Source of the DNA: Acetobacterium wieringae
GTDB taxonomy: Bacteria; Bacillota; Clostridia; Eubacteriales; Eubacteriaceae
NCBI RefSeq assembly: GCF_001766835.1
Contig: NZ_LKEU01000024.1
Coordinates: 57,290-121,289, forward strand
Length of the DNA stretch: 64,000 nt
Reading direction: 5' to 3'
A program made the translations under genes and the position numbers. The notes beneath the pieces are model-generated. The model saw only the letters and a program-made list of their open reading frames with translations. It ran no database searches and was not told the origin of the DNA. Below are positions 36,397 through 45,304 of the stretch, piece by piece. Position 1 is the stretch's first letter, and each line of letters opens with the position of its first letter.

Positions 36397-37029
36397 ATGA
36401 AACGAACATGTTTAAAACTTGTTATGATGCTCATGGTGGTGGGAATTTTTTTGACATTCGGGTCAGTGGTTTTCGCCAGCCCCAATGATCAGGTCATTGG
36501 GGCGGTTGAGGGGTCATCCCTGCCAGGTTCCTATGCATCCCAGATTACCAGTTTTCTGAGAGATTCCGATAAGGTGCTAACCCAGGAATCAGCTGATGCC
36601 ATCTGTGGTAATATCTATGCGGCGGAAAGCGTTCTGCAGCAGGCGATGGCCAATGGTGGTCTGACTGATGCTGACATGATGACCATTCAAGGGTATTTTG
36701 ATGCCGCCTGCGGTGCCGCAGACTATGTGGTTGCCGATGTGTCGACCCAACCCGGCGGTGGTGCCAGTGTTACCGTTTACGATCCGGAATCTCAGAAATC
36801 AGCAACCATTCAGGGGAATGCTACCAGTGTGGCAGGATCTTCTTCAGCCGGAACCGTGGCAGCAGCCAATGGTGGAGCCACAACAGAAGTGAAGGCCGCA
36901 GCGTCAGGAACCACCGTGATCACCAAAACCGGCCTGGATAACCGCTTGTTTATTGTTGCCGGATTGCTGGCCTTGCTGACAATCGGAATCAGCATTGTTG
37001 TTTATCGTAAAATCAAGACCCAAGCATAA
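36397..37029 (+). CDS. Small secreted protein with sortase-type C-terminus
   Basis: 210 aa, function unknown. Signal peptide (residues 1-27, VVFASPND), a helical Ala-rich domain, a Gly/Ser/Ala/Thr-rich spacer, then TKTG followed by a 20-residue hydrophobic segment and basic tail YRKIKTQA. This is the layout of a sortase substrate with ITKTG in place of LPxTG. The next gene is a sortase, which supports the pairing. AAGGAGGG precedes the ATG. Confidence 0.78.
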   Translation: MKRTCLKLVMMLMVVGIFLTFGSVVFASPNDQVIGAVEGSSLPGSYASQITSFLRDSDKVLTQESADAICGNIYAAESVLQQAMANGGLTDADMMTIQGYFDAACGAADYVVADVSTQPGGGASVTVYDPESQKSATIQGNATSVAGSSSAGTVAAANGGATTEVKAAASGTTVITKTGLDNRLFIVAGLLALLTIGISIVVYRKIKTQA

Positions 37030-37075
37030 AGCATATGAACGAACCAACAAATATAGAATTAGAGAGAATAATGAG

Positions 37076-37732
37076 ATGATAAAAGAGAAGACAAACAGAT
37101 ATAACGAGTCCTCTCGCAGCAAGAGAAAAAGCAAGGTGGGGGCATTATGGTTTGCCCCCGTTTTTCTTTTATGCGTCACCTTGATTGTCCTGACATTAGC
37201 CTGCCGTCCCTATATCGATTTCGCCTTTTCAATGGCCAGAATGTTTTTAGTCGATGAGCGGTTAACCTACAATGGCGAGACAATCACCACCGCACCGGGA
37301 GCGTTTCCCTCTTTCGGCGAGGAATTCGGAAAACTGAAAATTGAAAAAATAAGTTTAGTCGGCCCCCTTTATCAGGGAGATACTGAAGAGGTGCTCAGCA
37401 AGGGGATCGGCCATTTTTATGGATCGGCCCTCCCGGGCGAGGGCTCCAATGTGGTTTTTAGTGCCCACCGTAATACCCATTTTGCCCAGCTCGGCGCTTT
37501 GACCCCTGGCGATCGGATTACCCTGGATACTTCCGGCGGAGTCTTTGTCTATGAGATGGTGGATGCTGTTATTATTTCTGAGAATGACGAACAGTATGTG
37601 ATGCCAACCACAAATGAGGTGTTGACCCTGCTGACCTGCTACCCCTTCGATTTTATCGGAGAAACCACGCAGCGTTATATCGTTCGCTGTCGCTTGATCA
37701 GTGGCCCAGAAAATGCCTGGGGAGGTGTCTAA
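37076..37732 (+). CDS. Class D-like sortase
   Basis: Membrane transpeptidase that attaches surface proteins to peptidoglycan, about 218 aa. A basic N-terminus and one TM (about 25-45) precede the sortase barrel. Catalytic His lies in VVFSAHRNTHF, Cys in LTLLTCYPFDFIG and Arg in RYIVRC, the TLxTC pattern with CYPF typical of class D. ATG 37076 is chosen over 36995, which would overlap the upstream gene. It is 1 nt before the next gene. Its likely substrate is the protein encoded immediately upstream. Confidence 0.88.
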   Translation: MIKEKTNRYNESSRSKRKSKVGALWFAPVFLLCVTLIVLTLACRPYIDFAFSMARMFLVDERLTYNGETITTAPGAFPSFGEEFGKLKIEKISLVGPLYQGDTEEVLSKGIGHFYGSALPGEGSNVVFSAHRNTHFAQLGALTPGDRITLDTSGGVFVYEMVDAVIISENDEQYVMPTTNEVLTLLTCYPFDFIGETTQRYIVRCRLISGPENAWGGV

Positions 37733-37733
37733 A

Positions 37734-38612
37734 GTGTCAATTGCAAAAGATGTACTGAGAATTCTGATCGCCTTTTTTCTGGGAATGGTGTTAATTGCCT
37801 TTCAGACTGTTTTATTCCTGGATATGATCCTGCTTAACCCCATTTCATATTATGAGTATGTCAACACCCCAGCCTATTATGACAAACTCAAAGAACAGAT
37901 TGATTTTGGCCTGGAAGAAGTGGGCCGCTATACCAATATTCCCGGGGAGGTGCTCACCAGTGCCGTCACCGATACCGAAATCAAAGATTATTCCCAAACT
38001 GCTGTTAAAGAGATGATCGCTTATTTACGGGGGGACAGACTGGACTATACCCTAAAATATGATACCACCAAGCTGAAAGCCAATATTGAAAGCTACGCCA
38101 AAGACTTTGCAGCCCAAAAGAATCAGCCCTACAACGAAACCCTGGTAGCTGAAGTCGAGCGGATCAGCAGTATGGCAGGAACCCGGATTGAAACCTATAC
38201 CATGATCATTGATCCAACCTTGCTGAAACAAGTTGGAGTCGATAAAAAAATCCAGCTAGTGCTCAGCAAAATAAGGATGGCTGAATTGGCTTTGATTGTA
38301 GCAGCAATGGTGCTGATCTTACTATTATGGCTGACCAATAAACATCATCGAATGCGAACCCTCTGGTGGACCGGTTCATCATTGATGGTCAGTTCAGTTG
38401 TTTTACTGATCCCCGGTCTTGTTATCAATTTCATGAATGTGGCTGGCCGGGTGGGATTAAAAGACAGCTACGTTACCTGGGTTCTGGAACGCTCAATCAA
38501 CGCCATGCTCATGAAATGGAATCTGATGCAGACCTTGTTTCTAGTAATTGGAATCCTGCTGATGGTGATCTATCTTTTATACCGTCGCAAGCAAATCAAA
38601 AAATCAAAGTAA
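37734..38612 (+). CDS. Membrane protein of the sortase module, unknown function
   Basis: 292 aa. TM1 (about 8-30), a 150-residue helical extracellular domain, then three TM segments (about 180-200, 215-235, 262-282) and a Lys-rich tail. I recognise no catalytic motif. GTG 37734 is chosen because GGGGAGG stands just upstream and the sortase stop is 1 nt before; the longer reading from 37701 would overlap the sortase. Tight coupling suggests it helps the sortase or its substrate. Confidence 0.7.
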   Translation: MSIAKDVLRILIAFFLGMVLIAFQTVLFLDMILLNPISYYEYVNTPAYYDKLKEQIDFGLEEVGRYTNIPGEVLTSAVTDTEIKDYSQTAVKEMIAYLRGDRLDYTLKYDTTKLKANIESYAKDFAAQKNQPYNETLVAEVERISSMAGTRIETYTMIIDPTLLKQVGVDKKIQLVLSKIRMAELALIVAAMVLILLLWLTNKHHRMRTLWWTGSSLMVSSVVLLIPGLVINFMNVAGRVGLKDSYVTWVLERSINAMLMKWNLMQTLFLVIGILLMVIYLLYRRKQIKKSK

Positions 38613-38827
38613 GCATAAAGAAAATCAAGAAACTTTGACATTTGCTAAAAATCCGATTAATTTATCATAAATCATTTCAAAAAAAAAGAAAAAATCATGT
38701 CACACAACTTGCCACAGATTGATATGTTTTTTTTTTTATGTTAAAATTAAGAAAACATGGATAAAAACTATAATTTAATTAGAACAAGTAAATTATTCTT
38801 AATAATGACTTAAAGAGTTAAGCGTAA
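38613..38827. other. AT-rich non-coding stretch
   Basis: With the following repeat it makes a 323-bp gap. It contains a run of 12 T near 38727-38738 and several TTGACA-like words, but no correctly spaced promoter and no ORF that I can support. Confidence 0.5.
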
Positions 38828-38903
38828 GCACAAGGGGACGGTTTTTCTTGTGTCAACCAATAATCATTCCACCGGAGGACACAAAAGAACTGTCCCCTAG
38901 TGC
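38828..38903. repeat. 76-bp palindromic repeat, family Q, third location
   Basis: GCACAAGGGGACGG ... GGACACAAAAGAACTGTCCCCTAGTGC (arms shown in part), nearly the copy at 29475-29550 with two arm changes. It is 33 bp before the capD-type start. Confidence 0.82.
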
Positions 38904-38935
38904 GATTCGATTATGTACAGGTAAAGGAGATAATA

Positions 38936-39019
38936 ATGTCAAAATCAAAAAAAGACCGAATGAATCGAATAGTGGCGTTGATGGTGTTAGACCTGATGGC
39001 CTTTTCAGCTTCATATTAT
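38936..39019 (+). pseudogene. 5' fragment of IS-interrupted CapD/EpsC-type dehydratase
   Basis: The first 28 codons (MSKSKKDRMNRIV..., start of TM1) of a 636-aa gene; AAAGGAGAT precedes the ATG. It runs directly into the IS left end after ATATTAT. Joining 39019 to 40780 restores ...AFSASYY-LAYLLRFNFI with no lost or added base. Confidence 0.92.
39013..39019. repeat. Target site duplication, left copy
   Basis: ATATTAT, repeated exactly at 40773-40779 on the other side of the element. Confidence 0.9.
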
Positions 39020-40772
39020 CCTAGATTCCCGGAATTTATAACGAGGGAGGATCAATCCCCAAGGCTTGATAAAGATCCTTTTGCTTTTCTGTAACTTCAC
39101 CAAGTACTCGACCATGCCCGGGGGCTTCAAACAGTTCAATCAGATCCAGTTCATCAATTAATCCCTGCAGTGACCATTTCTCAAAAAGACCGGCATCCTG
39201 CATCCGTTTTTTCACGTAGGATAAATAAATAAGCGCAATAAATTCGATAAACAGCTTGCCGTTTAATGATAATTCTGAAGAAACTTGCATTCTTCGAAAA
39301 TTCAGCCGTTCTTTTAAGTTGCCGAATCCCTTTTCGACGATATCTTTGCTACGATAGATCGACAATGCCTCGAACGGGTCGCTGACTTCATTTGAAAGCA
39401 ATGCGAAATAGCCATAATTCCTGGCAGCTTCCCGCATGACATCCTCTTTAGGGACGACTTTACGACCACGCTTCGGTGTGTCAGTAACGGTAAAATACCG
39501 GTCATAATCCTTGCTGCGGTAATCCTTGCGTGAATTATTGATCAAATCGTTGTAAAGGCTGGTGTAATAGTCATTCATGTCAGCCTGATCCTTTGCCGCT
39601 TTTTCCGGATTATAAAAGAGCAACAGATAGGCACGACGTTTGTCTTTGATTGTATCCCCTTTATAGGGCCGTTCCTGTTCGTAATCCCATGAAATGGGTC
39701 GGCATATCCCATGGGTTCCGAATTGGGTTTCCAGACTCGTCCAGAGTTGCAGATTAGCACGTTCTTCTTCGAGAACGCTTTTGACAAAATTCAGGCCAAG
39801 TTTCACGCCGATGATGAACTTCTGATGGTTTTTATACAGTAAATCAATGTTTTTCTTACTGTAGAAGCCACGGTCTAAAACGACCCGAATTTTTTTATAA
39901 CCCATGACATCGAACTCGGTCATCAATTGTTTGATGGTTTTGACATCAGTAATGTTTCCCGCCAGTTTGCGATAATAAAAGGGCAGGCCGGATTCTTCGC
40001 CGAACAACAATGCCAGGTTGATTTGCGGCAAGCGGTCATGTTCCTTATTTCGGCCTTTTTTCACCTGGCTGAGCACTTCAGAATAGCTGGAGATGGAAGT
40101 AATATCAAAAGCCCAGTATTCCTTTTCAATCCGTCGCCGACCTTGTTTTTCGAAAAAACGCATCCGGTTTTCTTCATCAATGGATTGGAACAACTCACTG
40201 CTCCGTTGCGAAGGAATATCTTCACCGTAGGGATGGATATGAAGCTTTTGCCAATGTGAAAATCGACTCAATGCGTTGTTTTCTTCCAGGATTAGATAAT
40301 AGGCAATGGACTGAATCTTCTTGTAGTCTTCAGGAAAACAATCCTTGAGATCAGCAGTCAGCCCAAGTGCTTTACCGATCTGATCGAACAGGTAAGTAGC
40401 CCCGAAAAAGCAACGTTGATATTTTGTGATTGCAACCGGACCGGGTTTTGCCGGTACCAATTCAGCTTTGTGATCCTTCTTTTTATAGCTACGAGTCGAT
40501 ATTATATCTCCCGTTACGGGATCAACTTTACCAAGAAGTTTTCGTTTTGCTCTGGATTGCTTCTTTTCTTTATCCCAGTATGATTCATTCTGATAAGCAT
40601 AGGTAATTCCAGTTTTTTTGTTTGTCTGATAGATAATCCCCATAAAGCTATCACCACCCTCGTTATACATTATAATATATAACGAGGTAAAAGTAAATAC
40701 AAAACAGGCTTAAACCATTGATTTTAAAGGGTTTTTAACGAAATTTCTCGTTACACTTTCCGGGAACCTAGG
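39020..40772 (-). mobile_element. 1,753-bp IS4/IS1634-like insertion sequence
   Basis: 26-bp terminal inverted repeats (39020-39045 and 40747-40772, 22 of 26 matching, both starting CCTAG and sharing TTCCCGGAA and TAACGAG) and a 7-bp target duplication. One transposase gene fills it on the minus strand; its stop codon lies inside the left repeat. The intact ends, TSD and ORF point to a recent insertion. No passenger genes are present. Confidence 0.95.
39036..40643 (-). CDS. DDE transposase, IS4/IS1634-like family
   Basis: About 535 aa from MGIIYQTNKKTG (ATG 40643; a longer ATG at 40670 is possible). DDE features: WAFDITSISSYSE (first Asp), VVLDRGFYSKKN (second Asp) and YRSKDIVEKGFGNLK, which is the Y(2)R(3)E(6)K-type signature with Lys at the Arg position and Glu as the third catalytic residue. 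It appears full length and intact, so the element may be active. Confidence 0.92.
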   Translation of the reverse strand: MGIIYQTNKKTGITYAYQNESYWDKEKKQSRAKRKLLGKVDPVTGDIISTRSYKKKDHKAELVPAKPGPVAITKYQRCFFGATYLFDQIGKALGLTADLKDCFPEDYKKIQSIAYYLILEENNALSRFSHWQKLHIHPYGEDIPSQRSSELFQSIDEENRMRFFEKQGRRRIEKEYWAFDITSISSYSEVLSQVKKGRNKEHDRLPQINLALLFGEESGLPFYYRKLAGNITDVKTIKQLMTEFDVMGYKKIRVVLDRGFYSKKNIDLLYKNHQKFIIGVKLGLNFVKSVLEEERANLQLWTSLETQFGTHGICRPISWDYEQERPYKGDTIKDKRRAYLLLFYNPEKAAKDQADMNDYYTSLYNDLINNSRKDYRSKDYDRYFTVTDTPKRGRKVVPKEDVMREAARNYGYFALLSNEVSDPFEALSIYRSKDIVEKGFGNLKERLNFRRMQVSSELSLNGKLFIEFIALIYLSYVKKRMQDAGLFEKWSLQGLIDELDLIELFEAPGHGRVLGEVTEKQKDLYQALGIDPPSL

Positions 40773-40779
40773 ATATTAT
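40773..40779. repeat. Target site duplication, right copy
   Basis: ATATTAT, same as 39013-39019. Confidence 0.9.
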
Positions 40780-42606
40780 CTCGCCTACTTGCTTAGATTT
40801 AACTTTATCATCCCCCTAGGTGTATTCTGGAACATGAGCACATTTTTAATCGGCGGGATTCTGGTTAAACTTATTTTTTATCTGGTGTCAGGCATGTACA
40901 ATACCCTTTGGCGCTACGCCAGCATTGAAGAGTTGCTGCAAATTGTCATTGTTACCTTTGTCGCCAATGCCATCACCGATATCGGCTTCAAACTAATCGG
41001 GGCCAGCTTACCGGCATCGGTGCTGGTGCTCAATCTGATGTTTGATCTAATCTTTGTCGGGATGATCCGGGTAACCTATCGACTGGCCCGGCGGATTAAA
41101 ATAAAACAAATCAGCTCCGAAGCAAAGAGCGAAGAGCGGGTGCTGATTTTTGGAGCCGGTCAGGCTGGGATTGCAATGGTCAAAGACCTGATGATTAATT
41201 CTAAAACTAAGCGTTACAACATTGTCGGGTTTTTAGATGATGACCCTCATAAAGAGAATAAAAAAGTCAAAGGCATTCCGATTCTGGGCAACCGCTATGC
41301 TTTCAAAGAAGTGGCCAAAGCCTATGATGTTTCCCAGATTATCATTGCCTGTCCGGCGGTTCACAGCAAAACCATCAAAGAGGTGGCTGAGCTGGCCAAC
41401 GAAACCCAGGTACCGGTTAAAATCTTGCCCAGCCTGGACGAAATCCTCAATTACAACGTCAGCGTCAGCCGTCTGAGAGATCTGCAAATTGAAGATCTGC
41501 TCAACCGGGATGAGGTGGAGCTTAATAAAGATCAGATTTCCAGCTTTATCCGTGGCAAACGGGTGATGGTTACCGGCGGCGGCGGCTCCATCGGTTCAGA
41601 ACTGTGCCGCCAGATTATCCGCTATTGTCCCAGCCAGATGATCATTGTGGATATTTACGAAAACTCCCTTTACCATCTGGAACTGGAACTCAATAACTTT
41701 CTGGAGAACAACACCTGTATTGGCACCACCATCGATCTGGAAATTGCCTCGATCCGGGATAAAAAGCGGATTAACGATGTCTTTGAGAGCTATCGGCCCC
41801 AGGTGGTGTTTCACGCCGCGGCACATAAGCATGTGCCGCTGATGGAAAAAACCCCCAAGGAAGCGGTCAAAAACAATATCTTTGGCACGAAGAACCTGCT
41901 GGATGCCGCCGTTAAATATCAGGTTGAGAAATTCGTCCAGATCTCCACCGATAAGGCCGTAAAACCCACCAACGTGATGGGAGCCACCAAACGAGTCTGC
42001 GAAATGCTGATCCAAACCTATAATAAAACCAACCAAACCGAATTTGCCGCCGTCCGCTTTGGCAATGTGCTGGGCAGCAACGGCAGCGTGATTCCGGTTT
42101 TCAAAGACCAGATCGCCGCCGGGGGACCGGTCACCGTTACCCATAAAGACATCACCCGCTTTTTTATGACCATCCCCGAAGCCACCCAGCTGGTGCTGGA
42201 GGCTGGCAGTATCGCCAAAGGCGGCGAGATCTTCGTGCTGAATATGGGCGAACCGGTAAAAATTATTGATCTGGCTGAAAAGATGATCCGGCTGTCCGGG
42301 CTTGAACCCTATCATGATATCCCGATTGTATTTTCCGGGCTGCGCCCTGGTGAAAAGCTTTACGAAGAGTTATCCTATAATTTAACAAACTTTGATTCCA
42401 CTAAACATGAAGATATTTTTGTGGAAAACATCTGGCCCTTTGATAAAGACTGGATCGATCAGGAGTTGGGGCGGCTTAAACATTATGCCGAAACCGGCAG
42501 TGATGAAGACGTGATTCAGCAGCTTAAATCCCTGGTGCCAGACTACTTGCCAAACCGAAATAGTCCGGTTACAATAGAAAAGGTAATCGAACTAGAAAAA
42601 GTCTAA
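40780..42606 (+). pseudogene. 3' fragment of IS-interrupted CapD/EpsC-type nucleotide-sugar dehydratase
   Basis: 608 of 636 residues remain. Remaining TM segments, a CoA-binding-3-like domain (ILIFGAGQAGIAMV-type, here VLIFGAGQAGIAMVKD), then a catalytic SDR domain with VTGGGGSIGSELCRQI and the MxxxK motif STDKAVKPTNVMGATK, typical of UDP-GlcNAc 4,6-dehydratases of the FlaA1/WbpM group. It would provide a 4-keto-6-deoxy sugar for the repeat unit. Restart from TTG 40789 or an internal ATG (40834) might give an N-terminally shortened but still catalytic protein. Confidence 0.9.
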
Positions 42607-42619
42607 GAAGGGATTTGTG

Positions 42620-43426
42620 ATGATCGATATACACGCACACTTATTGCCAGGAGTGGATGATGGGGCAGTGACCCTTTCAGAAAGCCTGGCAATGATACGA
42701 CGGGCAAAAGAACAGGGCTTTCGGGGGATTGTCTTAACCCCTCATTTTTATCCGGATGCGGATATGGCATCAAGTCTGGCTGAAAACCAGAAGATCCTGA
42801 CCGCATTAAAACAGGCCGTCCGGGAATTGGGTGTTGAGATCTATCTTTTTTTAGGCAACGAGGTTTTTTATTCCCAGGAAACCCTGGCGCAGCTGGAAAA
42901 AGGCGAGTATACCACATTGAATAGCAGCCGTTATCTGCTGGTGGAAACCATGCGGCATTCACTGGATTGCTACAGCTTTACGGTTTTTCTTAATCAATTG
43001 CGAGCCCGGGGCTACACTCCTATTCTGGCACACCCGGAACGGTATGAGTTTATTCAGAAAGATCCCAATATTCTGGTGCGGCTGATCCTGGATGGCAATT
43101 TGGCCCAGCTCAATCTGCTCAGTTTGATTGGCCATTACGGCAGCACGGCTCAGGCCACCGCCGAAATCCTACTGACCCACAACATGGTTCACTTTATGGC
43201 CAGTGATGCCCATGCCCCCAAAGCCTATGACCGCTTTGGTGCGGCCCTGGAAGCGGCTAAAAAACTGGTTAGCGAAAAGCGGGTGGCAAAACTCTTAGAA
43301 GAAAACCCCCAACGGGTGCTGGTTAATGAAAAAATAGAAACCATGGAACCCTGCTATTATGAAGAAGCCCCAAAGCGCAAAAAGAGCCTGCTGGGAATCT
43401 GGAAAAAGCAGGTGCAGATTGGGTAG
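42620..43426 (+). CDS. PHP-family tyrosine phosphatase (CpsB/YwqE type)
   Basis: Metal-dependent phosphatase that dephosphorylates the BY-kinase CpsD. 268 aa. Metal ligands are seen in MIDIHAHLLPGVDDGA (HxH), LTPHFYP, LAHPERYE and MASDAHAP. ATG 42620 follows AAGGGATTTGTG. It is 13 nt after the capD-type stop. It ends with a basic tail KRKKSLLGIWKKQ. Confidence 0.92.
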   Translation: MIDIHAHLLPGVDDGAVTLSESLAMIRRAKEQGFRGIVLTPHFYPDADMASSLAENQKILTALKQAVRELGVEIYLFLGNEVFYSQETLAQLEKGEYTTLNSSRYLLVETMRHSLDCYSFTVFLNQLRARGYTPILAHPERYEFIQKDPNILVRLILDGNLAQLNLLSLIGHYGSTAQATAEILLTHNMVHFMASDAHAPKAYDRFGAALEAAKKLVSEKRVAKLLEENPQRVLVNEKIETMEPCYYEEAPKRKKSLLGIWKKQVQIG

Positions 43427-43457
43427 CTTTTGTTTGATGAGATGAGGAGTAACAATT

Positions 43458-44090
43458 ATGGTTTATAGGGCAATTAAACGAAGTGTGGATATCATTCTTT
43501 CCCTGTTGGGGCTGATCCTTTTGAGCCCGCTTTTTTTGATCTTGATTATTGCCATCAAGCTGGATTCACCGGGCCCGGTACTGTTTAAGCAAAAGCGGGT
43601 GGGTATTCATAAAAGCCATTTTAATATCTTAAAATTCCGGACCATGTATGCCGACACCCCCAAGGATGTGGCCACCCATCTGCTGGCCAACCCGGATCAG
43701 TACATTACTAAAATGGGTAAGTTCCTCAGAAAAACCAGCCTGGATGAGCTGCCCCAGATTATTAATATCTTAAAAGGCGAAATGAGCATCGTCGGACCAC
43801 GGCCAGCGCTGTGGAACCAGTATGACCTTATTGCCGAACGGGACAAATATGGTGCCAATGAGGTGCCGGTTGGTTTGACGGGGTGGGCTCAAATTAATGG
43901 CCGGGATGAATTGCCAATTGAAGTGAAAGCTATGCTTGATGGGGAGTATGTGGAGCGGCGCGGGTTGTGGTTTGATGTGAAGTGCGTATTTTGTACAGTT
44001 GAGTGCGTTTGTAAGCGTGATGGGGTTGTGGAAGGTGGGACAGGTACCTTGATCCGCCAGGAAGTGTCGAGTGTGAAGGAACAGGGCTAA
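43458..44090 (+). CDS. Initiating undecaprenyl-phosphate sugar transferase (copy 1)
   Basis: Monotopic phosphoglycosyl transferase that loads the first sugar phosphate on undecaprenyl phosphate. 210 aa: N-terminal re-entrant hydrophobic segment (SVDIILSLLGLILLSPLFL), DSPGPVLFKQKRVG, KFRTM, RKTSLDELPQ (catalytic Asp-Glu), GEMSIVGPRPALWNQYDLI and GLTGWAQINGRD. It is nearly the same protein as at 45305 but with the GC-rich codon use of the core. The GC drop of the island begins in its 3' end. Confidence 0.93.
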   Translation: MVYRAIKRSVDIILSLLGLILLSPLFLILIIAIKLDSPGPVLFKQKRVGIHKSHFNILKFRTMYADTPKDVATHLLANPDQYITKMGKFLRKTSLDELPQIINILKGEMSIVGPRPALWNQYDLIAERDKYGANEVPVGLTGWAQINGRDELPIEVKAMLDGEYVERRGLWFDVKCVFCTVECVCKRDGVVEGGTGTLIRQEVSSVKEQG

Positions 44091-44210
44091 TAAAGGCGGA
44101 GCTGTTTGCAGCAATAGATGGGTTGACAATAAAGGATGGAATGGTCAAATTGCATGAGGGGATTTGTGGTGAAAGATGAGTTTAGCAACCAGGAAGCGAC
44201 AGATGATTTG

Positions 44211-44262
44211 AAATGCGATTAAGAGATGGGTTTTAAGAGTGCGTCTTTTAGTGGCATTTTTT
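44211..44262 (+). terminator. Terminator-like hairpin, family T, copy 1
   Basis: AAATGCGATTAAGAGATG against CGTCTTTTAGTGGCATTT (one mismatch and some G-T pairs), followed by a T-run. It is about 120 nt after the first sugar transferase gene. Confidence 0.7.
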
Positions 44263-44380
44263 GTGCGCTTTGGGAAAGATAAACAGTTTAAAAACGATAG
44301 ATTGGAATATATTATTGAATGAAGGGTTTTGCGGGATTTAGAGTTAGCATGATAGTGGATAGTATTATTAAGATGAATTG

Positions 44381-44438
44381 AAATGCGATTAAAAGATGGT
44401 TTGTTATCATTAAGTACATCTTTTAATGGCATTTTTGT
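44381..44438 (+). terminator. Terminator-like hairpin, family T, copy 2
   Basis: AATGCGATTAAAAGATG against CATCTTTTAATGGCATT (16 of 17 pairs), then TTTTT. It is the same element as copy 1, 170 bp on. The 372-bp gap 44091-44462 holds only these two hairpins. Confidence 0.75.
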
Positions 44439-44462
44439 ATTTTAAAGAATTGTTGCAATGGA

Positions 44463-44942
44463 ATGTCTTTTAAAATGAGATATAAAGTGATAGGAAACAA
44501 AGAGTGTAGTAAATTGTTTTTGAAAATTAACACAAATAATAAAAGAAAACAAAAGGTGTCGTTTGAAGCAGGTAGATTTGAGGGCATAGTCAAAGAAGAA
44601 AATTTTGGTTTTACACTTATTGAATTAGTTTCAGTTATTGCGATCATCAGTGTTTTAATTGGAATTGCTATTCCAACATATTGTGGGTTTATGCAAGTGG
44701 CAGAAAGTAGGCTTTGTGAAGTAAATCGAAGCGTGATTGAACGTTTATACACTGCATATCTTTTGGAAAATGAGCATGCAGATAGACTGTTTAATCAATT
44801 CTTTATCGAAAATTTTGATGAGATTTGTCCGGCTGATGGTGCGATAGGCTATGTTGATGGTAAAGTAAAGTGTAGTGTGCATATTGATAAAAATGAAAGC
44901 GCTGACGATGAGCAGGCTGGAGGGGAAGTGCCTTGGCTTTGA
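44463..44942 (+). CDS. Orphan type IV prepilin-like protein
   Basis: 159 aa from the first ATG. A prepilin peptidase site ENFG|FTLIELVSVIAIISV (cleavage after Gly49, Glu at mature position 5) is followed by one hydrophobic helix and a small globular part with two Cys and an acidic tail. The 49-residue leader is long; GTG 44556 would give an 18-residue leader and is equally possible. No pilus assembly genes are nearby. It stands at the GC boundary of the polysaccharide island between two terminator-like hairpins and a 362-bp gap. Its function here is unknown. Confidence 0.72.
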   Translation: MSFKMRYKVIGNKECSKLFLKINTNNKRKQKVSFEAGRFEGIVKEENFGFTLIELVSVIAIISVLIGIAIPTYCGFMQVAESRLCEVNRSVIERLYTAYLLENEHADRLFNQFFIENFDEICPADGAIGYVDGKVKCSVHIDKNESADDEQAGGEVPWL

Positions 44943-45304
44943 TATCTCAAAAATAAAAATGTAAATGGTCTATAAAATAATAACACCAGAATAATCATGG
45001 GTTGCAGAAATTGGAAATCTATAGTTGTCATCTGAGAAAGCCTAAGTTACTTTTTTGGTTGTTTATTACGACGTGAGTATGGTGAAAGGATAAAGAGGAT
45101 GTAGATCAGTAATATCAAGGGTTTCAGCATAACTACAAAATGTACTAATGTTACAGAATGGTTACACGTCTAAGCATCCAATCACGAGGTGGAATCATGC
45201 AAGATATAGTGCTGAATTAAGCACCACATACTACATATAGACAAATAAATAATGGTGTTCTACACACCACCAATATACATTTACATAGAGCAGGAGGAAC
45301 TATC
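44943..45304. other. AT-rich non-coding gap before the island genes
   Basis: No ORF that I can support. Contains small hairpins (GTGCT-gaatta-AGCAC near 45210; GGTGTTC-taca-CACC near 45255) and an AGCAGGAGG ribosome site for the next gene. It probably holds the leader or promoter of the island operon, but no clear -35/-10 pair was found. Confidence 0.45.

Noticed and set aside
41596..42315. 239-codon open frame antisense to the dehydratase gene
   Set aside because: Shadow of a GC-biased coding frame; no ribosome site, no recognisable domain, composition explained by the sense gene.
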